64,000 bases of DNA, from NCBI RefSeq assembly GCF_001654495.1, contig NZ_CP015849.1, forward strand, positions 868,001 to 932,000, given 5' to 3'. Shown one piece after another: positions 15,951 to 23,848 of this stretch (its first letter is position 1; every line of letters begins with the position of its first letter). Below the pieces are notes generated by a model. That model was not told the DNA's origin. It searched no databases and saw only the letters and a program-made list of their open reading frames with translations. Origin of the DNA: Streptomyces sp. SAT1 (GTDB taxonomy: Bacteria; Actinomycetota; Actinomycetes; Streptomycetales; Streptomycetaceae). A program made the translations under genes and the position numbers.

Positions 15951-18084
15951 GCGGCTCCCTCGCGGCTGCCTCCAGGACGCGGTCGGGGCGGACGGGCAGG
16001 TCGCGGTGGCGGACGCCGGTGGCGTGCCACACCGCGTTGGTGATCGCCGCGGCGGCTCCGACGATGCCCACCTCACCGATGCCCTTGATGCCGACCGGGT
16101 CGTCCGGGTCCGGGTCGTCGACCCAGTCGGCCTCGATCGACGGGGGTACGTCGGCGTGCGACGTGACGTGGTAGCCGGCGAGGTCGGGGCCGTAGAGTCC
16201 GCCGTCGGCCCGGTCGCGGGCCGCCGCCTCGTGCAGCGCCATGGAGATGCCCCAGATCATGCCGCCGACGAGCTGGTTGCGGGCGGTGAGCGGGTTGACG
16301 ATGCGGCCCGCCGCGAAGATGCCGAGCATCCGGCGCACCCGTACCTCGCCGGTGGCGACGTCCACGGCGACCTCGGCGAACTGGGCGCCGAAGGAGTGCC
16401 GTTCCTTGCCGGTCAGGGACCGCAGGGCCTCGGTGGTGTCGGAGCGCACAGTGATGCCCTCCGGCGGGATGTCGGCGCCCAGCGTCAGCCGCTCGCGCAG
16501 CTCTTCGGCCGCGATCCTGACCGCCCAGGACCAGGACCGGGTGCCCATGGAACCGCCGGAGATCATCGCCGGTCCGAAGTCGCTGTCCCCGATGCGCACC
16601 CGGACCCGGTCCGTCGTCGTCTCCAGGGCGTCGGCGGCGACCAGGAGCAGCGCGGTGCGCGCTCCGGTGCCGACGTCGGCGGCGGCGATCCGCACGGTGA
16701 AGGTGCCGTCCGCCTCGGCCGTGACGAGCGCGGTGGACGGCCCGGCGTTGGAGGGGAAGGACGCGGCGGCCGTGCCGGTGCCGAGCAGCCAGCGCCCCTC
16801 GCGGCGCACGCCGGGGCGTGGGTCCCGGTCGGCCCAGCCGAACCTGCGGGCGCCCTCGCGGAAGCAGGCGGTCAGATTGCGGCTGCTGAAGGGCAGTCCG
16901 GAGACGGGGCCCCGCTCCGGCTCGTTGCGCAGGCGCAGCTCGATCGGGTCCAGACCGCATTTCTCGGCGAGTTCGTCGAGCGCGGACTCCAGGGCGAAGG
17001 AGCCCGGGGCCTCCCCCGGTGCGCGCATGAACGTCGGGGTCGGCACGTCCAGCCGGACGACGCGGTGGACGGTGTGGTGGGCTTCGGCGTCGTACATCAC
17101 CCGGGAGGGGGCGGCGCACGACTCGACGAACTCGTGGACGGTGGAGGTCTGGCTGAGCGAGAGGTGCTCCAGCGCGCGCAGGCGGCCGTCCGGGTCCGCG
17201 CCGAGCCTGATCCGCTGCGCGGTGGGGCTGCGGTAGCCGGTCAGCGAGAACATCTGGCGGCGTGTCATGACGACGCGCACGGGGCGGTGCAGGACGGTCG
17301 CGCCCATCACGGCGGCCACCTGGTGGGCGCGCACGCCCTTGCTGCCGAAGCCGCCGCCGACGTGCTCGGAGCGCACGCGCACGGCGGACGGGTCGAGCGA
17401 GAAGAGGTTGGCCAGTTCGCCGACGACCCAGGTGGCGCCCTGGTTGGAGTCGACGAGTTCGAGGCGTCCGCCGTCCCACAGGGCGGTCGCCGCGTGCGGC
17501 TCCATCATGCTGTGGTGCTCTTCGGGGGTGGTGTACTCCTCGTCGAGGGTGACGGCGGAGGCGGCGAGTTCGGCCGCCAGGTCGCCCTTCTCCGTCGCCG
17601 CCGGCATATGGCCTTGGAGCTCGTACGCGTCGGTGCGGCCGGCGGAGAAGTCGACGTCGTGCGGCTCCTGTTCGTAGTGCACGACGAGGGATTCGGCCGC
17701 TTCCCTGGCCTGCTCGGAGGTCTCGGCGACGACCAGCGCCACCGGCCAGCCCCGGTGCGCCACCCGGTCGTTCTGGAAGAGGGTGGAGGTGGGGTCCGGG
17801 GGGACGCCCAGCAGGCCGATGAAGTCGGTCTTCAGGCGCGGCGCGTTCTCGTGGTGGAGGACGGTGAGCACTCCGGGCATGGCGAGCACGGGCGCGGTGT
17901 CGAGGGACCGGATCCGGCCGCGGGCCACCGTGGAGAGCACCAGCCAGCCGTGGGCGAGGTCGGCGAAGGGGATCTCACCGGCGTAGCGGGCGGCTCCGGT
18001 GACCTTGTCGAGGCCCTCCACGCGGGTGTGCGCGGTCCCGACGGCGCCCTTCCTGGTCGTACGTGTTCCGGTGGCGGTGGTCAT
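15943..18084 (-). CDS. Molybdenum hydroxylase, Mo-binding subunit (aldehyde oxidoreductase-like)
   Basis: The 713-residue catalytic subunit of a three-subunit xanthine dehydrogenase-family enzyme. The N-terminal hammerhead domain contains TGAARYAGEIPFADLAHG, the cofactor-binding segments include GGGFGSKG and FMRAPGEAPGSFALE, and the catalytic Glu is Glu671 in KGIGEVG. Length and motifs fit the PaoC/YagR branch better than true xanthine dehydrogenase, suggesting aldehydes or aromatic heterocycles as substrates. The ATG at 18084 overlaps the FAD-subunit stop (ATGA), so translation is coupled. No signal peptide is present; the enzyme is cytoplasmic. Confidence 0.92.
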   Translation of the reverse strand: MTTATGTRTTRKGAVGTAHTRVEGLDKVTGAARYAGEIPFADLAHGWLVLSTVARGRIRSLDTAPVLAMPGVLTVLHHENAPRLKTDFIGLLGVPPDPTSTLFQNDRVAHRGWPVALVVAETSEQAREAAESLVVHYEQEPHDVDFSAGRTDAYELQGHMPAATEKGDLAAELAASAVTLDEEYTTPEEHHSMMEPHAATALWDGGRLELVDSNQGATWVVGELANLFSLDPSAVRVRSEHVGGGFGSKGVRAHQVAAVMGATVLHRPVRVVMTRRQMFSLTGYRSPTAQRIRLGADPDGRLRALEHLSLSQTSTVHEFVESCAAPSRVMYDAEAHHTVHRVVRLDVPTPTFMRAPGEAPGSFALESALDELAEKCGLDPIELRLRNEPERGPVSGLPFSSRNLTACFREGARRFGWADRDPRPGVRREGRWLLGTGTAAASFPSNAGPSTALVTAEADGTFTVRIAAADVGTGARTALLLVAADALETTTDRVRVRIGDSDFGPAMISGGSMGTRSWSWAVRIAAEELRERLTLGADIPPEGITVRSDTTEALRSLTGKERHSFGAQFAEVAVDVATGEVRVRRMLGIFAAGRIVNPLTARNQLVGGMIWGISMALHEAAARDRADGGLYGPDLAGYHVTSHADVPPSIEADWVDDPDPDDPVGIKGIGEVGIVGAAAAITNAVWHATGVRHRDLPVRPDRVLEAAAREPHA

Positions 18085-19073
18085 CGGGCCATCTCCTCGG
18101 CGAGTTCGGTCAGCACGGCCACCGTCAGGTTGCGCAGGAGGGCCACCTTGTAGCCGTTGTGCGGCAGCGGGCTCGCGGCGGCCAGTTCGGCGTCCGCCGC
18201 TGCGGCGAAGCCGGCGGCGTCGGCCGGGGCACCGGTCAGCATCCGCTCGGCGGTGCGGGCCCGCCAGGGGCGGGACGCGACCGCGCCGAGGGCGAGGCGT
18301 GCCTCGTGCACGACGCCGTCCCGGACGTCGAGGGCGGCGGCCACGGAGCCGAGGGCGAAGGCGTAGGAGGCGCGCTCGCGGACCTTGCGGTAGCGCGAGC
18401 GGGCCGCGACGGGGGCGGGCGGCAGGACGACGCCGGTGATCAGCGCGCCCGGCGGCAGGGCGGTCTCCCGGTGCGGGGTGTCGCCCACGGGGAGATAGAA
18501 GTCGGCGAGCGGCAGAGAGCCCGCTCCGTCGGCGGTCTCGTAGGAGACGACGGCGTCGAAGGCGGTCAGGGCCACGCCCATGTCGGAGGGGTGGACGGCC
18601 ACGCAGTGCTCGGAGGCGCCCAGGATCGCGTGGTTGTGGTGCTCTCCCTCGATCGCGGGGCAGCCGCTGCCGGGGACGCGCTTGTTGCACGGCCGGGTGA
18701 CATCGGTGAAGTAGCCGCAGCGGGTGCGCTGGAGGAGGTTGCCGCCGACGGTCGCCATGTTGCGCAGTTGCCCCGAGGCACCGGCCAGTACCGCCTGGGT
18801 CAGCGCCGGGTAGCGGCGGCGCACGTCCGGGTGGGCGGCGAGGTCGCTGTTGGTGACGGTGGCGCCGATGCGCAGACCGCCGTCGTCGGTGGGCTCGATC
18901 CCGTCGAGCGGCAGCTCGCGTACGTCGACGAGGCGGGCGGGCCGCTCGACGCCGGTCTTCATCAGGTCGACGAGGTTGGTGCCGCCGCCGAGGAATCGGG
19001 CGTCCGGGTCGGCGCCCAGCAGCGCGACGGCACCGGCGACGTCATGGGCCCGTTCGTAGCCGAACTCCCTCAT
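18081..19073 (-). CDS. Molybdenum hydroxylase, FAD subunit with 4Fe-4S site
   Basis: The 330-residue protein has the FAD-binding fold of CoxM/XdhB: RFLGGGTNLVDLMKTGV for the diphosphate and ATVGGNLLQRTRCGYF for the isoalloxazine region. Four cysteines in the insertion (CGYF, PCNK, SGCPA, EHCVA) match the extra 4Fe-4S cluster of PaoB-type subunits, which ordinary xanthine dehydrogenases lack. It passes electrons from the Fe-S subunit to an acceptor. Both ends overlap their neighbours by 4 bases (ATGA), indicating a tightly coupled operon. Confidence 0.92.
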   Translation of the reverse strand: MREFGYERAHDVAGAVALLGADPDARFLGGGTNLVDLMKTGVERPARLVDVRELPLDGIEPTDDGGLRIGATVTNSDLAAHPDVRRRYPALTQAVLAGASGQLRNMATVGGNLLQRTRCGYFTDVTRPCNKRVPGSGCPAIEGEHHNHAILGASEHCVAVHPSDMGVALTAFDAVVSYETADGAGSLPLADFYLPVGDTPHRETALPPGALITGVVLPPAPVAARSRYRKVRERASYAFALGSVAAALDVRDGVVHEARLALGAVASRPWRARTAERMLTGAPADAAGFAAAADAELAAASPLPHNGYKVALLRNLTVAVLTELAEEMAR

Positions 19074-19789
19074 GCCACGGCCTCCTTGCTCGGTGCGCAA
19101 GGTGCGCTCGGTGCGCTCGGTGCGCTCAGTGCGCTCGGTGTGCTCTGTGCGCTCGGTGCGCTCGGTGTGCTCTGTGCGCTCGGTGCGCTCGGTGTGCTCT
19201 GTGCGCTCGGTGTGCTCTGTGTGCTCTCCACGGCGGACGCGCCGCCGGACCGCACGGTCGACGCGGCCCGCTCGACCGCCTGGACGATCGACGCGTAGGC
19301 GCCGCAGCGGCACAGGTTGCCGCTCATCCGCTCCCTGATCTCGTCGGCGGTCAGCGGGGGCGGTCCGGCCTCGGGGCGCACATCGTCGGTGACCGCGCTC
19401 GGCCAGCCCGCCGCGTGCTCCTCGATCACGGCGACGGCCGAACAGATCTGGCCAGGTGTGCAGTAGCCGCACTGGAAGCCGTCGAGGTCGAGGAAGGACT
19501 GCTGCACGGGATGCAGCCGGTCGCCCTCGGCGACGCCCTCGATGGTGGTGATCTCGCGCCCTTCGGCCGCGACCGCCAGTTGCAGGCAGGAGACGGCACG
19601 GCGGCCGTCGAGCAGTACTGTGCAGGCACCGCACTGTCCCTGGTCACAGCCCTTTTTGGTGCCGGTCAGATCGAGCCGCTCGCGCAGGGCGTCGAGCAGG
19701 GTGGTGCGGTGGTCGACGGACAGCGCGTGCTTCTCGCCGTTGATGTTCAAAGTGATCGGGCTGTGCGTCGACGAGGTGGCTGGGTCCAT
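19070..19789 (-). CDS. Molybdenum hydroxylase, 2Fe-2S subunit with repeat tail
   Basis: The 239-residue protein carries both clusters of the family: plant-type CDQGQCGACTVLLDG and the helical-domain FQCGYCTPGQ with GNLCRCGAY. It relays electrons from molybdenum to the FAD subunit. It lacks the Tat signal of E. coli PaoA, so the complex should be cytoplasmic. After the GNLCRCGAY domain the last 50-55 residues are a Ser/Pro/Ala/Thr/Gln tail built from STPSAPSAQ-like repeats, absent from normal members and encoded by a tandem repeat. The ATG at 19789 was preferred; an ATG at 19807 is a close alternative. Confidence 0.92.
   Translation of the reverse strand: MDPATSSTHSPITLNINGEKHALSVDHRTTLLDALRERLDLTGTKKGCDQGQCGACTVLLDGRRAVSCLQLAVAAEGREITTIEGVAEGDRLHPVQQSFLDLDGFQCGYCTPGQICSAVAVIEEHAAGWPSAVTDDVRPEAGPPPLTADEIRERMSGNLCRCGAYASIVQAVERAASTVRSGGASAVESTQSTPSAQSTPSAPSAQSTPSAPSAQSTPSALSAPSAPSAPCAPSKEAVA
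19090..19230 (-). repeat. 9/27-base tandem repeat encoding the 2Fe-2S tail
   Basis: Repeats of the 9-base units GTGCGCTCG and GTGTGCTCT (written on the plus strand), grouped into 27-base super-units, cover roughly 140 bases. On the minus strand they encode Ser/Pro/Ala/Thr repeats such as STPSAPSAQ. Confidence 0.9.
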
Positions 19790-19948
19790 GATCAGCTTCT
19801 TTCGCATATGCGGCGGAAACACGTCGAGATGTCGGCCTGACAGACGATGAATCAGGAAAAGTGACGTCGGGGACAAGGGCTCTGGGAATCGGAACAGGGC
19901 ACTGTGCGTGGCGGAAAAGCACTGCCCACCGCTAGAGTGGACGCGAAG

Positions 19949-19992
19949 CGGACAGCTGTCCGTTATTCGCGAAACTACCGGACAGCTGTCCG
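19949..19992. promoter_or_regulatory. Twin TetR-type operators
   Basis: The perfect palindrome CGGACAGCTGTCCG occurs at 19949-19962 and again at 19979-19992, 30 bases centre to centre (about three helical turns). It lies in the divergent region between the molybdenum hydroxylase operon and the tetR gene. It is 44 bases upstream of the tetR start and 160 bases upstream of the operon start, so it can control both. Confidence 0.85.
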
Positions 19993-20035
19993 CTTAGCAA
20001 GGCCGGGTTCGGCGGCGTACCCGAAAGGAGGACGA

Positions 20036-20617
20036 GTGCAGCAGAAGAAGCACACGCCTCAGCGCTCGGACGCACAACGCAATCGCGAGACCATCCTGGA
20101 AGTGGCGGTGGCCGAGCTGACCCGTTGCGCCGACACCCCGCTCAGCGTGATCGCCAGGAAGGCCGGCGTCGGCCAGGGCACGTTCTACCGCAACTTCCCC
20201 AACCGCGAGGCGCTGGTCCTGGAGATCTACCGTCACGAGATGCAGCAGGTCTCCGACAGCGCGACCGAGCTGCTGGAGTGCCGTTCCCCGGACCAGGCAT
20301 TGCGCGAGTGGATGGACCGGCTGGTCCGGTTCGCCATGACCAAGGCCGGTCTCGCGGACGCGATCCGGCAGGCCACCGCCGCCCCCGGCAGCCCGGCGAA
20401 GCCGGGGCACACCGCGCTGGCCTCCGCCGCCGACCTCCTGCTGCGCGCCGCCGAGGAGGCCGGTGCCATCCGGCCCGGCGTCAGTTCCGACGACTTCGTC
20501 CTCGCCATCGCCGGGATCTGGCAGCTCGATCCGCACGGCGACTGGCAGTCCCGCGCGAGCCGTCTGCTCGACCTCGTCATGGACGGCCTCCGGGTGGGTG
20601 CGCCCGGTCGCGGCTGA
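20036..20617 (+). CDS. TetR family transcriptional repressor
   Basis: The 193-residue protein has an N-terminal TetR DNA-binding domain (NRETILEVAVAELTR, then VIARKAGVGQGTFYRNFPNREALV, residues about 15-60) and a helical ligand-binding C-terminus. The GTG at 20036 has a very good ribosome binding site, AAAGGAGGA, a few bases upstream. It is divergent from the molybdenum hydroxylase operon and probably represses it and itself through the two palindromes at 19949-19992. The inducer may be the enzyme's substrate. Confidence 0.93.
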   Translation: MQQKKHTPQRSDAQRNRETILEVAVAELTRCADTPLSVIARKAGVGQGTFYRNFPNREALVLEIYRHEMQQVSDSATELLECRSPDQALREWMDRLVRFAMTKAGLADAIRQATAAPGSPAKPGHTALASAADLLLRAAEEAGAIRPGVSSDDFVLAIAGIWQLDPHGDWQSRASRLLDLVMDGLRVGAPGRG

Positions 20618-20730
20618 GTTCCTGGTGCCCCGTGCGTAAACACACGTGACGCTGCCCCGACAGCGACACCGGCGACACCGCGGACGGGTCGCCGCCGGCG
20701 GCGCCCGAGGACCAAGCAGCAGGGGACGAC

Positions 20731-21570
20731 ATGAGATTGATTCCTGGACCGTGAACGCGCGGCCCGCACCGAACTGCTGCCGGGGCTCGACGACAGCCTG
20801 CGGGCCGTGCCGTCGATGACCCTGGAGCGGCCCGGCGGCCCGGCGGCCCGGCGGCCCGGCGGCCCGGCGGCCCCGGGGTCGGGCCTTTCCGGGACAGCGG
20901 CGGCCCGGGGCTGCTGGCCCCGGCGTCCCTCCAGGGCCGGGGCGGGCGCCCGCGCACTCGACGCCGTGCGGGTGCAGCGCGCCCTCGGCAGCCGTTCGCC
21001 CTCGCTCGCCGTCGCGACGACCATGCACCACTTCTCGATGGTCACCCTGGTGGGGTTCAACAACTCCGGCGAGGGGCTCGAATGGATGGCCGTCCAGGCC
21101 GTCGCCACGGAGAACCAGCTGGTGGCCTCGGGTTTCGCCGAGGGGCGCAGCGGCACCGGCATCCTGTCGCCGTCGATGTCCGCCACCCCGGCGCCCGAGT
21201 GGCTGCGGATCACCGGGGTGAAACGCCCGTGCAGCCTGGCACGTTCCATGGATCTGCTCACCGCGAGCGTGCTCGTGCCCCGCGAGGGCGGCGCCGGCCA
21301 GGAACTGGCGGTGGCCCTGGTCCCCGCGGCCGGTGAGGGCCTGGGTGTCAGCGGCTTCTGGTCCAGCGGCTTCCTGGCCGGGGCCGAGAGCGACCAGGTG
21401 ACCCTGGGCGGGGTGCTGGTGCCGCCCGACCTCATGGTGCGCACCGCGTGTCCGCCCGGCGCCCGGCTGGACGAGGTGCAGGCGATCGGCCTGGTCTGGT
21501 TCGAGCTCCTGATGACCGGCAGCTACCTGGGTGCGGCGAGCGCTCTGGCGGCGGCCCGCGCCCGCCCCGG
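20731..21570 (+). pseudogene. Acyl-CoA dehydrogenase-like pseudogene
   Basis: Pieces in two plus-strand frames together resemble an acyl-CoA dehydrogenase: LDRERAARTELLPGLDDSLR from 20744, FRDSGGPGLLAPASLQG from 20887, then a long stretch from about 20957 with LDAVRVQRALGSRSPSLAVA and ASGFAEGRSGTGILSPSM. The first ATG (20731) is followed by a stop after seven codons; the frame shifts just after it, shifts again in an 8-base repeat (20831-20870), and returns near 20940. The C-terminal helical domain (about 90 residues) is missing; the frame instead runs into Pro/Arg-rich repeats and then over the start of the next gene. It is not expected to make a working enzyme. Confidence 0.8.
20831..20870 (+). 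repeat. Five copies of CCCGGCGG inside the pseudogene
   Basis: Five perfect 8-base units in tandem. Because 8 is not a multiple of 3, each gained or lost unit changes the reading frame; the homology switches frame across this array. Confidence 0.92.
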
Positions 21571-21616
21571 CCCCGCGCCCGCTCCGCCCGCCCTGGCCCC
21601 GCGCCCGCTCCGCCCG
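21569..21616 (+). repeat. 26-base-period repeat at the pseudogene break
   Basis: A 22-base sequence beginning GGCCCCGCGCCCGC occurs identically at 21569-21590 and 21595-21616, exactly where acyl-CoA dehydrogenase homology stops. Confidence 0.85.
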
Positions 21617-21723
21617 CGCGCGCTCGGCTGGCGCGCTCGCGCCGCGCCGGGCAGCGTTGAGGTGAGGCCCGCGGACTCCGGGGCCGCCCGCAGGGGGGAC
21701 AGCGACGTTCGAGTGAGGTGCCC

Positions 21724-22176
21724 ATGCAACCCTCTGGACCGCGACCTCGGGTGGTCGTGGGTGTCGACGGTTCGCCGTCGTCCTACGCGGCGCTGCGCTG
21801 GGCCGTGCGGTACGCGGAACTGGTGGACGGCGTCGTGGAGGCCGTCCACGCCTGGGACACCCCGTCGGACGCGGGCTGGACCGGACCCGCGATCGACCCG
21901 ACGTTCGACCTGGAGCAGGCCAAAGACCGCTTCGCCGAGGCGCTGCGCGCCGTCTTCGCCGACGGGCGGCCGGACGGGATGCGCGAGTACCTCGTCGAGG
22001 GCAACCCGTCGGAAATCCTGATCCGCGCCTCGCAGGGGGCGGAGATCCTTGTCGTGGGCAGCCGCGGCCGCGGCGGCTTCGCGCGCGCGATGCTGGGCTC
22101 GGTCAGCCAGCGCTGCGCCCAGCACGCGGCCTGCCCGGTGGTGACCGTACGGCAGGAGAAGGACCCGGCGCACTGA
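21724..22176 (+). CDS. Universal stress protein (UspA family)
   Basis: At 150 residues this is a single-domain Usp. It begins with the strand and Asp of VVVGVDGSPSSYAALRWA and ends with the ATP-binding loop VGSRGRGGFARAMLGSVS followed by CPVVTV, the G-2x-G-9x-G(S/T) signature of nucleotide-binding members. These cytoplasmic proteins bind ATP and are induced under stress or dormancy. The ATG at 21724 has GTGAGG just upstream; a GTG at 21718 in the same frame is possible. Confidence 0.93.
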   Translation: MQPSGPRPRVVVGVDGSPSSYAALRWAVRYAELVDGVVEAVHAWDTPSDAGWTGPAIDPTFDLEQAKDRFAEALRAVFADGRPDGMREYLVEGNPSEILIRASQGAEILVVGSRGRGGFARAMLGSVSQRCAQHAACPVVTVRQEKDPAH

Positions 22177-22190
22177 GAGCGCGCCGGGTC
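22162..22190 (+). terminator. Terminator of the universal stress protein gene
   Basis: GACCCGGCGC (22162-22171) pairs perfectly with GCGCCGGGTC (22181-22190) around a 9-base loop that contains the stop codon. Confidence 0.65.
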
Positions 22191-22265
22191 GCCTCGGGCC
22201 AGGGAGTCTCGGCCCAGGAAGTCGTTCCAGGACGTCGCGTCCGGGAGTTCCCAAACCGGACAGCC

Positions 22266-22688
22266 TCAGGTTAGGAAGCTCAACCGGACCTGGCGGTTCG
22301 GGTTGTCGACGTTGGTGTCGACCAGGCAGACCGACTGCCAGGTGCCCAGTTCCAGGCGGCCCCCGACGACCGGCAGGGTGGCGTGCGGCGGGACGAGGGC
22401 CGGCAGGACGTGGTCGCGGCCGTGGCCGGGGCTGCCGTGGCGGTGCTGCCAGCGGTCGTCGGCGGGCAGCAGGGTGTGCAGGGTCGCCAGCAGGTCGTCG
22501 TCGCTGCCCGCGCCGGTCTCGATGACGGCGATACCGGCGGTGGCGTGCGGCACGAACAGGTTGAGCAGACCGTCACGGCCGTCGGAGGTCTCCCGCAGGA
22601 ACTCCTCGCAGTCACGGGTGAGGTCCACGACCCGCTCCCGCGAGCCGGAGGCGACGTTCAGCACTCGGGTGGTGAAGGCGTGTGACAT
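22266..22688 (-). CDS. YjbQ family (UPF0047) protein
   Basis: The 140-residue protein has the UPF0047 motifs NLFVPHATAGIAVIETG, HRHGSPGHGRDHVLPALVPPH and the ending LGTWQSVCLVDTN, with conserved His residues around a putative metal site. Members have been reported to show weak thiamine-phosphate synthase activity; the physiological role is unsettled. The ATG at 22688 is followed directly by conserved sequence and preceded by GAGGA. It is divergent from the monooxygenase gene at 22747. Confidence 0.92.
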   Translation of the reverse strand: MSHAFTTRVLNVASGSRERVVDLTRDCEEFLRETSDGRDGLLNLFVPHATAGIAVIETGAGSDDDLLATLHTLLPADDRWQHRHGSPGHGRDHVLPALVPPHATLPVVGGRLELGTWQSVCLVDTNVDNPNRQVRLSFLT

Positions 22689-22746
22689 GCGCCCATCCTC
22701 CTCGATCCCGGGGAAGATCCGTGCCCGCGGCGCGGTTGGTCCTGGC

Positions 22747-23826
22747 GTGGACAGCACTCGTGAGGTCGACGTGGTCGTCGTCGGGGCCGGTCAGGCGGGC
22801 CTGGCCGCCGCCCATCACCTGCGGCGCGGCGGCTTCGCGCCGGAGCGCGGATTCGTGGTGCTCGACCACTCCCCCGGCCCCGGCGGCGCCTGGCAGTTCC
22901 GCTGGCCGTCACTGACGTACGGCAAGGTGCACGGCATGCACGCGCTGCCGGGCATGGAGCTGACCGGCGCCGACCCCGCGCGGCCCTCCTCGGAGGTCAT
23001 CGGCGCGTACTTCGCCGACTACGAGCGTGTGTTCGACCTGCGGGTACGACGGCCGGTGGACGTGCGCGCCGTGCGCGAGGGCGGGGGCGGGCGGCTGCTG
23101 GTGGAGACCTCGCAGGGCGACTGGTCGGCACGGGCGCTGATCAACGCGACCGGCACCTGGGACCGGCCCTTCTGGCCGCGCTACCCGGGGCAGGAGACCT
23201 TCCGCGGACGGCAGTTGCACACCGCGCAGTACGCCGGGCCCGAGGAGTTCGCCGGGCAGCGGGTGATCGTGGTCGGCGGCGGCGCCTCCGGGACCCAGCA
23301 CCTGCTGGAACTGGCGCCGTACGCGGCGGCCACCACCTGGGTGACGCGCCGTCCGCCGGTCTTCCGCGAGGGGCCCTTCGACGAGGACGCGGGCCGCGCC
23401 GCGGTCGCGCTCGTCGAGGAACGGGTCCGGCGGGGCCTGCCGCCCCGGAGCGTCGTCTCGGTGACGGGCCTCCCGCTGAACGACGCCGTGCGGCAGGGGC
23501 TGCGCGACGGTGTGCTGGACCGCCGGCCCATGTTCGCCCGGATCACCCCCGAGGGAGTGGAGTGGCCGGACGGACAGCGGCTGGCGGCGGACGTCATCCT
23601 GTGGGCGACGGGCTTCCGGGCCGCGCTCGACCATCTGGCGCCGCTGCGGCTGCGCGGGGCGGGCGGCGGCATCCGCCTCGACGGGACGCGGGTCGCCGCC
23701 GATCCCCGCATCCATCTCGTCGGCTACGGCCCCTCGGCGAGCACCGTGGGCGCCAACCGGGCCGGACGCGCGGCCGTCCGCGACATCCGGCGGCTGCTGG
23801 CCGGGGATCCGGCCGTCGCCGCCTGA
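22747..23826 (+). CDS. FAD-dependent monooxygenase/oxidoreductase (flavin-containing monooxygenase-like)
   Basis: The 359-residue protein contains an FAD-binding Rossmann motif at the start (VVVVGAGQAGLAAAHHL), a second NAD(P)H-binding motif in the middle (VIVVGGGASGTQHL), and the ILWATGFRAAL block found in FMO and Trk-type flavoproteins. RQLHTAQY before the second motif resembles the FMO linker. It probably uses NADPH and O2 to oxygenate a small molecule; the substrate is unknown. The GTG at 22747 starts the conserved region 13 residues before the first Gly motif. Confidence 0.9.
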   Translation: MDSTREVDVVVVGAGQAGLAAAHHLRRGGFAPERGFVVLDHSPGPGGAWQFRWPSLTYGKVHGMHALPGMELTGADPARPSSEVIGAYFADYERVFDLRVRRPVDVRAVREGGGGRLLVETSQGDWSARALINATGTWDRPFWPRYPGQETFRGRQLHTAQYAGPEEFAGQRVIVVGGGASGTQHLLELAPYAAATTWVTRRPPVFREGPFDEDAGRAAVALVEERVRRGLPPRSVVSVTGLPLNDAVRQGLRDGVLDRRPMFARITPEGVEWPDGQRLAADVILWATGFRAALDHLAPLRLRGAGGGIRLDGTRVAADPRIHLVGYGPSASTVGANRAGRAAVRDIRRLLAGDPAVAA

Positions 23827-23848
23827 GGTCTCCGGACGCCGACCCCGG

